A DNA stretch of 64,000 nt from Closterium sp. Naga37s-1 (lineage: Eukaryota > Streptophyta > Zygnematophyceae > Desmidiales > Closteriaceae), in the NCBI GenBank assembly GCA_947471745.1, contig CANJKZ010001237.1, positions 1,966,001-2,030,000 on the forward strand, written 5' to 3'. Below the pieces are notes generated by a model. It had not been told where the DNA came from. It did no database searches and worked only from the letters and a program-made list of their open reading frames with translations. The position numbers and the translations under genes were made by a program. Positions 1 to 8,760 of the stretch are shown one piece after another (the stretch's first letter is position 1; each line of letters opens with the position of its first letter).

Positions 1-995
1 TTTGTTTGCTTTCGCAAATTTTGCTTGATGCATTTGCAGGTACTCGCGCAATGTGCGCTTCGGCACAACATTGTACGCGCTATGAACAGTGTAAGCAGAA
101 AGGACGAGCTCGCAAAGGAACCCAAGATTGACGCTTTGCAGTTCGGTTGAATTGATTGCGCAGATTCAGTTCTATCCAACTCGAAATTGTACTGTTTGTT
201 TGGTTGACTATAGTGTAGCAGGGCAGGCACTATAGGGGTAAAATTTAGGTGAAGGTTGGATGTTGTTTGTCTGTATCTGCATGCTACAGGGCCAGGGGAA
301 ACCAGCGGAACCAGCATTTGGCTGGTTGGGCAAAGACAAAACAGGTTCTGTTTTTAGGACCTGAACCTGGTTGTTGTTTTCCCAGGTTGGAAAAACAGAA
401 CCAGAGGTTGTTTACCAACCTACCACCTGCTGTTTTGTCCAGCCAGGTTGGTTCTGTTGCTTGGAATTATTTGGGATCATCCCTGGTTGTTCCCATGTTG
501 ATTCCCAAGGTCCTTGCCAGCTAGAACTATTTATTCCTTCTCTGTTTGTACATGGATGTATTCAATTTGATTCAAGCGAATTCCTTCCTTGCTGGAATTT
601 CGTTTCTACGCGGTGCGACGGCAGAATGCTACCGAGTCAACGCTAGTACGCTAGCACTACGACGCTAGGCAAACGCTGTCCGAGTCATAACTTCGTAATG
701 GCAGAACTTTTCGCGAGGCAACTTGGCTCTTTTGAAAGCTCTTAGAGTGAGCTTCGATATAGCGAGTTCTCAGCTTAATCCGATCGACGGTCTGCACGGC
801 ACGCTGCGCGACGTTCAAGGTACTCTTGCTGTTTTGACTAAGTCCCTCTTGATCCCTCTCTCTACATACTCGGACCCGAGGATAGGGGCTGGTCTTGTAC
901 CAAGCACCCAGGGACCCTTGGAGGTGACCCCGAGGAGAGGTTTTAAGTTGGATAACGTCTTAATAGCCTGAGTTTATTAGGCCCTTACACCAACA
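1..995 (+). repeat. 5' LTR of copia copy A (partial)
   Basis: Matches the complete LTRs of copies B and C (1,092-1,093 bp), which begin TGTTGGGTGCAAATTC and end CCTTACACCAACA, giving a 6-bp terminal inverted repeat TGTTGG/CCAACA. This copy enters at about LTR position 97. An A/T-rich stretch (ctatttattcc, around 527-537) could be a TATA element, but this is only a guess. Short open frames inside the LTR, such as the 91-codon one at 249-524, recur in every copy and are not taken as genes. Confidence 0.93.
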
Positions 996-998
996 AGC

Positions 999-1010
999 TG
1001 GTATCAGAGC
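999..1010 (+). other. Primer-binding site, initiator tRNA-Met type
   Basis: TGGTATCAGAGC lies three bases (AGC) after the LTR end. This is the complement of the plant initiator tRNA-Met 3' end and the commonest plant copia primer site. The same string and spacing occur in copies B (31512), C (50545) and, reversed, E (25601). Confidence 0.92.
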
Positions 1011-1041
1011 TGCGTTATAGCGATCCTCGTTATAGGTAGCT

Positions 1042-4000
1042 ATGGCGGGAAAGGATTCGGCGGGAGCTAGTGAATCTTCAGCCCAAGATCGTAGCGGCAG
1101 CCAAGATTCTGGTGTTTCGGCGCCAAGGGGAGCGCGAACAAACCAGGGCTCGCTGATCAAGGAGGTGCTGAAAAACTTCACCGTCGAGAAGTTCAATGGT
1201 GAGGGCTATGATGATTGGGCCTGGAAAATGCAACTATATTTCCGTCAGATTGGATTGCTGAAACTAATGATTGGGGAGGAGCCTAGACCGAGTGACCCCG
1301 CGCTGCAGGAACATTGGGACGAGCGCTCCTCGGCTGGCTACTATTTGATGTCGCAGAGTTTGGAGCTGAACCAGCGTCACCACGTCATGCACCTGCTGCC
1401 AGAGGTTGAATGCGGTCCGAAGGCGTGGACCGTGTTGAAGGAGCTGCACGCCCCGACCTCCGTTGTCGCAACGTTGATGCTGGAGAGGGAGCTGTCCGCG
1501 TTGCGCCTGAGCGAGGGAGAGCCGGTGCAACCTGTCCTGGACAAGATGCGCGACCTCTACGCGAAGTTGGCGACCGAGGGAATCACCTACCCGGAGCAGA
1601 CCAAGTGCTTGAAGATGCTCTCGCTGCTGCCTGAATCGTGGCTTCAATTCACGAGCGGATTGAGCCTGCCGCAGAACCAGAGCTCGTGGACACTCGAGTG
1701 GGTGCGGACAAAGATTCTGGAGGAGGACTTCCGTCGCCGCCAACTGAGGGGTGGAGACGACGGCAGCAGCGGCTACGGGATGCAAGGGAGCCTACGTGGC
1801 AGAGGACGTGGCTTCGGTGGTGCTGGACGCGGTGCAAAGAGGGACGACGACTCCAACGACCAACAAGGAGGTACCGGTTGGGGTCGCGGTGCGAAATCTG
1901 GACGTGGGGGCAAGTCGGGTGCTGGTGGCAAAATGAAAGGGAGTTGCTGGTATTGTGAGAAGGAGGGGCACCCCTGGTTTTTGTGCTATAAGAAACCCGA
2001 TGGATGGACCCCCCAGAATCATCACCAGGATGGCGGCGCACGGAGGAACCAGAAAAACGGCTCGAGCATGGTCGCCGATTTGTCTGACAACAACCCGAAG
2101 AGCAACGGCGGTGCGGAGAAGAAGAAGGAGTGCACCGCTGGCCAGTTCTTCCATGTTGGAGACGAGGGGGAGCAAGGAGACGGTTCTGCCAAGGTTGGAG
2201 CAGAGCTGCATCCCCTGGACTTTTGGGTGTTGGACACGGGCGCTGCGTGGACGATGACGCCGCGCAAGGACCTGCTAGACGACCTACGCGCTGCACCAAT
2301 CTCTGAGGTGTGCTCTGCCTCTGGACATGCGTTGAAGGTGGCTGGTGCGGGACGAGCTGCATTCAAGGGAGCGGATGGCAAGCCGGTGGTGCTGCACGAC
2401 GTTCTGCTCGTTCCCGACCTCAAGGCCAACCTCATCTCCCTCCGTAAGCTCGCCAAGGCTGGGGTGAGTACTAGCACGGATGGGGCACGCACTTACAAGG
2501 GGCAGCTGGGCAACCGGGTGCTTTGGGATCTGCACGAGAGCAAGGATGTATATAGATCCATGTGGCAGTTGCCGGCATTGGCGTGGCCCGGTGGGGGGCA
2601 GGCTAGAGAGAGGTCTGCATCCCAGGGGGAGTGCAACGCTGTTGGAGCGGTTGGTGTGAGAGTGTCAGCCAGATCCGGGGAGACAGATTGGGCAACGGCA
2701 CACCGACGCTTGGGGCATGTAGCAATGCCTTTGCTGAAGCAGCTGGAGAAGGATGGGGCCGTCAAGGGTCTGAAGCTGAACGGCCAGCCACCTGATGACA
2801 ACTGTGAAATCTGCTTGCTATCCAAATTCACCCGTTTCCCCTTCCATAGTGTGGCTGGCAGGAGCAAGAAGCCTTTGGAGCTGGTCCACATGGACTTGGT
2901 TGGGCCGCTGCCGGTTCAGGGGCACAAAGGGGAGCGGTACTTCTTGACCATAGTGGATGATTGGAGCAGGCTGATGTGGGCGTATCCGCTGAAGCAGAAG
3001 GACCAGGCCGCCTCCACGATACGGGATGATTGGCTGCCATTCGTGGATAAGCAAGCGGATTGTGTAGTGAAGCGGATCAGGACAGATCGGGGTGGTGAGT
3101 TCCTTGGAGCTGAGATGACGGCCTGGCTTAAGAAGCAGGGCATCCAGAGGGAGCTGACCACGGCTTACACCCCACAGTCCAACGGTGTAGCAGAACGGGC
3201 GAACCGGACCATTCTAGAGACAGCTAGGGCGCTGCTAATAGAATCTGGGCTGGCCAACTCCATGTGGCCCCATGCTGTCCGGCACGCTACGGTTGCTAGG
3301 AACAGGGTTCTCTCCAAGGTTGGGGATGACTCCTGGGTGCCGTTGGAGAGGTGGCTTGGGAGGAAGCCGCCGGTGGACATGCTGAGGGTGTTCGGTTGCA
3401 TGGCAGTCGCCCACGTCCCCAAAGTCCACCGAAGTAAGTTGGGGGCAAGTGCAATCTGGTGTGTGCATTTGGGGCTGGCTGCTGAGAGCAAGGGATGGCT
3501 GCTGTGGGAACCATGCAAGGGTGTGTTGTTTGACAGCAGGGATGTGAAGTTTGTTGAGGGCATGATGTATGGGAGCTGGGAGAAACAGCCGGAGGCTAAG
3601 GTGTCCCAGCAGATGGAGCAGATCACCATGCAGCTGGACCTGACTCCTAGTGTGTGGGAGGAGGGAGATGAGGCAGCTGCAGAGGGTGGTGATGGAGAGA
3701 AGGTGCAGGAGGCACCTGCTGGTGGAGGAGATGATGTAGAGACTAGTGATAGCACCAGGGAAGCTGCTGGATCTGAGGGAGGAGAAGAACAGCAAGGTGC
3801 CTAAGCTACCACAAAGGAGGAAGCTGAAGGGTGTCGTTATGAAGGAATGGGAGACACCCGTGTCTAGGCCAGGACGTACCCGTATGGCCACTATGAAGCT
3901 GACTGCAGGAGCTGATGTAGAAGAGCAGCAGCTTGGGAATGAGGAGGCATTGCTGATTCTACCGCATGGCTATGACCCGGATGAGGAGGATGAACCTGCC

Positions 4001-5626
4001 TACTGTTTTCTTGCCCCTGCACCAGAGGAACCAGCTAGCATGGAGGAGGCAGTAGCTGGACCAGATAGGGAGAAGTGGCTGGTTTCCAGGGATGCTGAGT
4101 ACCAGAGCCTGCTGGAGAATGGGACATGGGAGCTGGTGGTGCTGCCTGAGGGGAAGAAAGCCGTACAGTGCAAGTGGGTGCTAAGGATCAAGACCGATTA
4201 CAAGGGACAGGTCACCATCTACAAGAGTAGGCTGGTGGCTAAGGGGTTTATGCAGAAGGAGAAGCAGGACTTCAATGAGATCTTTGCTCCCACTGCCAAA
4301 CCCCCTACCCTCCGTGTCTTGTTGGCAGATTCAGCCGTTAGTGGGAAATTCATCATTCAATCAACGGCATTCCTCAATGGGATTTTAGAGGAGGATGTGT
4401 ACATGACGCAGCCGCCTGGGTATGAGGATGGTACGGGCAGGGTGTGCAAGCTGAAAAAGTCCATCTACGGATTGAAGCAAGCGCCACGCTGCTGGTACCA
4501 GAAGTTGGCAGCTGTTTTAGAGGAGATGGGATTCAGGACCAGCAGCTGCGATGAGAGCCTCTTTCTCAAGGGGGAGAAGGAGAAGCTGGTGATGTTTCTG
4601 GTTTACGTGGATGACATTCTTCTCTTCAGCAGCAGCATGAAGGAGATCCAGAAAGTGCAGCAGCAGCTGATGGAGAACTTCAAGTGCAAGAACCTTGGGG
4701 AGGTAAAGTACTACCTCGGGATGCACGTGGAGAGGGATCCAGATCACAGGTGGTTGAAGCTTCACCAGGAGAAGTTCATCAAGGAGCTGGGGGAGAAGTA
4801 TGGGATTGAGAATGAGCGCAAGGTTGCAACTCCCCTGCTAGCAGAATTCAAGCTTGTGAAGGCTGCAGAGGATGAAGGGGTTGAAGCCGAGGAGCAGCAG
4901 AAATTTCAGTCCTTGATGGGCAGCCTCTTGTATGCAGCGGTTCACATGAGGCCCGACATCTCTTTCTCTGTTGGGCAGCTGGCAAGGGTGGTGCAGAATC
5001 CATAAGAGGAGCAGGTGGATGCAGCTGAGCGTGTGGTGAAGTACCTGAACTCTCACCCAAGCATTGGAGTTCAATACTCCGCATCTGCACAGGTGAAGCA
5101 GAAAGGGGTTGAGGTGCTGAAAGAGAAGGGGGAGCGGCTTGGGGAAGGCAAGCTGTTTCTCACTTGCTTTACCGATGCTACGTGGGCTTCTGAGAAGGAG
5201 GATTCCTCATCTGTGGGAGGATACATCTGCGTAGTTGGGGGAGGACCTGTTAGTTGGAGGTCCAAGAAGCAGACGGAGACGGCACTATCTTCCGTGGAAT
5301 CGGAGTACATGGCGATGTTCCATGGGGTGAAGGAGGTGATTTGGCTGAGGAGGCTGTTAGAGGAGATTGGCCAGGAGCAGAAGGTTGCTACGCCGCTGTT
5401 TTGTGATAGCAAGGGGGCTCTTGGGATGGCCAGGAACGCTGTGCTTCATGGGCTGAACAAGCACATGCGTATCAAGTGGCACTGGCTGCGTAAGGAGGTG
5501 AAGAGGGGGACGGTGAATCCGATCTACATCAAGACTCACCAGCAGCCTGCAGACTTCCTCACCAAGAGGCTTGCGGATGAGCCCCATTGGCGTTGTATGC
5601 GCATGAGTGGAATGAGCATGAACTAG
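1042..5626 (+). pseudogene. gag-pol polyprotein of copia copy A, disrupted
   Basis: ATG at 1042 opens a 920-codon frame to 3804. It holds a copia-type gag (about residues 45-230), Gly/Arg-rich stretch, CCHC zinc knuckle CWYCEKEGHPWFLC (302-315), aspartic protease DTG (398-400), GAG-pre-integrase His/Cys region and integrase with a D,D35E triad (RTDRGGEF ... NGVAERANR). Relative to copy B, 11 bases are missing near 3793, which shifts the frame. RT continues at 3746-5005 in another frame, with YVDD at 4604-4615. A TAA at 5003-5005 (TCA in B) then separates the RNase H part, 5015-5626, which contains the D of FTDATWAS and ends at the stop before the purine tract. The MDI of RT motif A is absent (about 4354-4362). 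Three breaks in all, so not functional. Confidence 0.95.
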
Positions 5627-5657
5627 CCTGGAATGATGGGGATGCAGCCGGCAGGCT

Positions 5658-5666
5658 GAGGGGGAG
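5658..5666 (+). other. Polypurine tract of copia copy A
   Basis: GAGGGGGAG lies just before the 3' LTR start TGTTGGG at 5669. The same tract precedes the 3' LTRs of B and C, as expected for the plus-strand primer. Confidence 0.8.
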
Positions 5667-5668
5667 TG

Positions 5669-5822
5669 TGTTGGGTGCAAATTCACATTGCACGACATCC
5701 TGCCGTCTGTTTGTACGAGTATGCGTGTGCGAATGCATTTGGGTGTGAATGGAATGTTCGTATGTTTGTTTGCTTTCGCAATTTTTGCTTGATGCATTTG
5801 CAGGTACTCGCGCAATGTGCGC
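5669..5822 (+). repeat. 3' LTR of copia copy A, truncated to 154 bp
   Basis: Identical in layout to the start of the other family-1 LTRs up to CGCAATGTGCGC, then switches abruptly to G/A-rich gypsy gag sequence at 5823. The reading frame of the gypsy gag is open leftward through this LTR piece to an ATG at 5749, so the fusion adds LTR-derived codons to the gag frame. This is probably accidental. Confidence 0.9.
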
Positions 5823-7782
5823 CTCGCCGGAACGACGATGGGGGCGGACGGAAAGGGAAGGGAGTCAGTGGGGACAGTCGGGAGAGACGCGCGGAGGGAA
5901 GCAGGAGAGCAGGGCCAGGAGCGGCAGCTTGGCCCAAGGGGCTGAGCGAGCTCGTATGGCCAGAGAGGGCCTGGAACGAGCAGGGCAAGGAGGGGGGTAT
6001 GGGAGACCGCGGGGAGGGGCAAGTGAGTCGTGGGGAGAGGCAAGAGGGGGCAGGGCCACGGCGACAAGGGTGGAGGTGCCAGCCAGGTTCTCGGGAGATC
6101 AGAGGACGGGGCCATCGTTCAAGAACTACCTGATGCAAGTGGGGAATGTGAAGTATCGGTGCGACCGGAACGGCATGGACCCCATAGATTTCTTCCTGAG
6201 CCTGCCAAACACCTTGGATGGGGAAGCGGAGACTCTGTACCGTATGAGGATGGAGGAGCTGCTGTGGAGGGCAGGGAGGTATGGAGAAGACCCCACCGAA
6301 GCATTCTTGGAGCGGTTGCAATGGCAGTTCCCGGGGCACACGGCGGAGCGCATAAGGGAGTTCCAGGAGTTCAAGAGAGGGAGGACAGAGTCACTGCTGG
6401 CGTATTACAATCGGCTGATCAACGTAGCCGAAGATGTGAGATGCACGAACAGTAGCCTCTTGATCAGTAAGTTCCTGGGGGGCCTAGATGAAGCACTGGG
6501 AGGCGGGCTGCGGATGAGGGCGTATGAGCTGGGCGCGGAGGCAAGCCTGGATAAGGTGTTCGAGCTGGCCGAGAGGGTGGAGCTCGTACAAAGGAAATAT
6601 GAGGCGTATCTACCGAGGCAGCTGGAGAGAGCGCGCCGGCCGACCTGGGCGGCAGCAATGATACCAGAGGACCGAGGGAAAGCAGAGGAGCGAGGAGAGG
6701 CACGGGCAGAGACCAGGAACTGCCACCGCTGCGGGCAGCCAGGGCATCTCCGCAGGGACTGCAAGAACTGTGATGGGTGTGGGAAGCCGGGCCACCGCAA
6801 GCGAGAATGTCCGGATGCCGCTAGGTGTGAGGTGTGCAAGAAGAGGGGGCACGAGGCCAAGGACTGCTATCAGAGGGAAGGAGGAGCCAGGAGAAGCCCT
6901 GAGGGGTTGCAACGGCAGATCAGCAGGCTGCAGGCTCAGTTACAGGCAACAGGACCGAGGTGGGGGGCAGAGGCAGGGATGTACGCTAGAGACGAGGAGG
7001 GAGAGGAGGTGGAGCAGGACGTGCAATGCGCACTCATGGCATGGAGGGGAAGAGAGGAGATGGGGCTGAGGAGCGGGGGAAAGGATGGCAGGCGGGAGCA
7101 GAGAAGGAAGGTCCGGGAGAAGGGGCAGAACCCAGGGGAGCCAGGGGTGGTTCCGCCGCCAGCACGCCATCCACAGGAGAGGTTGGCATGTCAGACCTCC
7201 GTGTTACTGCTGGAAGAAGGGGCGATGGAAGTGGAGGGGGAGAAGGTAAAGATCGCCATCATAGATACGGGGGCACAGAGTGTGATGCTGGGCAAGGGGA
7301 TGGCTGAGAGGCTGGGGCTCTTGGCTCCGGAAAGGCATGTGAAAAAGGGGATGTTGGTGATGACAGCGGAAGGGGGGGAGCCGAAGTGGATGCCCTGCTC
7401 GCGGGCACCTATAGAGGTGACACTGTTGCCAAGAGGGGAGCATGAAACCAAGATCAGAATGAGATGTGGCATCTCTGTGTCCGAGGACTTTGACGTGTTA
7501 GTGGGCACGGAGCTGGTGTTTGCGGTGGGCATGACCATCTGCACGTGGACCAAGAGGGTGGCCTTCCGAACGCGGTACGGGAAGAAGGAGGGGCCAATAG
7601 GAGAGCTGCCAGTACGATTCATGAAGGTGGAGCCCAAGAGAGCATACCAGGCCATGGTGGGACAGGATGCGGAGACAAGAGAGGCGGGGGAGCACAAGGG
7701 AGTGTGTGGGACCAAGGGAGTGCCCAGAATGAGGATGATGGATGAGCCGAGGCGGCAGAGCGACTGGCAGCAGCCCATCCGC
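5815..7782 (+). pseudogene. gag and aspartic protease portion of gypsy F
   Basis: The frame runs 5749-7851. The first ATG outside obvious copia coding is at 5815, at the very edge of the LTR remnant, so the true gag start is probably lost. The N-terminal ~80 residues are Gly/Arg/Glu-rich. A retrotransposon gag-like helical region follows (from ARFSGDQR near 6082, then about 180 residues). Three zinc knuckles come next: CHRCGQPGHLRRDC (6721-6762), CDGCGKPGHRKREC (6769-6810) and CEVCKKRGHEAKDC (6826-6867). A retropepsin motif IDTGAQS has its aspartate at 7264-7266. This part has no internal stop. It is called a pseudogene because the polyprotein is broken downstream. Gag packages the RNA and the protease cleaves the polyprotein. 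Confidence 0.85.
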
Positions 7783-8760
7783 TTGGTGGAGCTGTTTGGA
7801 GGTATTGGGGCGGGATTAGCAGCAGTGGTGAGGAGTGGGGTTGCAGTGTGAAAGTGGGTGTACGTGGAACGGGCGCCCGTGGTGAGAAAGTTGGCCGAGC
7901 ATCACGCTTTGAAGCTGCAGGCGGAGTTCCCAGAGCTTCTAAGTGCAGGAGTAATCCGTGAAGCCATGGGGGGAGACAGTCACGACGTGGCGCAGTTAAC
8001 AGAGGCGGAAGTGGCCAGCTGGGGGCAGGTGGATCTGCTGGTGGCCGGGTGGGAGTGCCAAGGGGTGTCATAGGCGGGCAAGGGGAGAGGAAAGGGGGAC
8101 CCGAGGACACAGCTGATGGAGGACCTCTTCCGTATCCTGGAGTGGCTGCAAGATAGGCAGGGGAGAGTGGCCTACCTGGTGGAGAACCTGGACTTGGAAG
8201 GGGAGAGCAGGGAGCCAGTACGGCTGGTGCGGGAGAGGATCAAGGAGCAATTGGGAGAAGGGGTGAGCAGCGATGCGGCTAGAATGGGATCACTAGCTCA
8301 CCGACTGAGAATGTATTGGCAGAACATTGTCCCAGCTCCGAAACTGCAGGAGGAGATAGAGGGGGTGAGAAGGGCGCCAGAGAGGAGAGTGCAAGATATT
8401 CTTGAGCCAGGACGGACCCCAGCGCCGCCGGTGGACAGGAAGGGATACAGCAGACATTACCCCTGCAACCAGGTGGGACAGGATCGGCGGGCGCTGCCCA
8501 CTCTGGTTGCATATGCGGGAGCGGCAGGATATGCATGGGCAGGTGGGGAACCGGGCCCATGACTCATCTATGATCACAGGAAGAAGCGGTGGGAGGAGCC
8601 GACCGCGCTAGAACGGGAACTGACCTTGGGATACAGGGAGGGATGCAACGGCAGCTCCTGGGGTGAGCGAGGCTGCCCGGAGGAGAGCCCTAGGGAACGC
8701 CATGGACGACAACATGATGAGATGGCTGGTCCAGCGGATGTGGAGAGAGACGGTGATGTG
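7783..8760 (+). pseudogene. C5-cytosine DNA methyltransferase domain between protease and RT of gypsy F, disrupted
   Basis: Methyltransferase motifs appear in canonical order. Motif I, LVELFGGIGAG (7783-7815), is the AdoMet-binding loop. Motif IV, VDLLVAGWECQGVS (8029-8070), has the candidate catalytic Cys at 8056-8058; the usual Pro before Cys is Glu here. Motif VI is YLVENLD (EN at 8182-8187). Motif VIII is LAHRLRMYW (8293-8319), resembling the AHR.RY.W form of Dnmt3-type enzymes. A GY-type motif IX region and motif X, ALGNAMD (8687-8707), complete it. Breaks: TGA 7849-7851, TAG 8071-8073, TGA 8560-8562, and a frameshift near 8645, after which motif X continues in the RT frame. C5 methyltransferases add a methyl group to cytosine in DNA. 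Family assignment is by motif reading only. The enzyme in this copy is dead. Confidence 0.85.

Larger units (their letters stand above)
1..5822 (+). mobile_element. Ty1/copia LTR retrotransposon, family 1, copy A (5' end beyond window, 3' LTR truncated)
   Basis: Order seen: 5' LTR (first ~96 bp outside the window), tRNA-Met primer site, gag-protease-integrase-RT-RNase H (integrase before RT, the copia order), purine tract, and the first 154 bp of the 3' LTR. The family is present four more times in the window: B at 30417, C at 49449, E on the minus strand at 20235, and an LTR fragment at 45364. The 3' LTR stops at 5822, where gypsy element F begins. Copy A is defective: a frameshift at about 3793, a stop at 5003, and loss of the RT motif-A aspartate. 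Family assignment is from domain order and motifs. The family name is mine. Confidence 0.95.

Noticed and set aside
249-524. 91-codon frame recurring in every family-1 LTR (also 30762, 36547, 49794).
   Set aside because: It lies in the LTR, copies vary without protein-level conservation beyond the DNA identity, and some copies are broken. Copia LTRs do not normally encode proteins.
5749-5822. Possible chimeric gene in which the copia LTR supplies the start of the gypsy gag.
   Set aside because: The open frame through the LTR is short, and the junction is a truncation border. No evidence of function.
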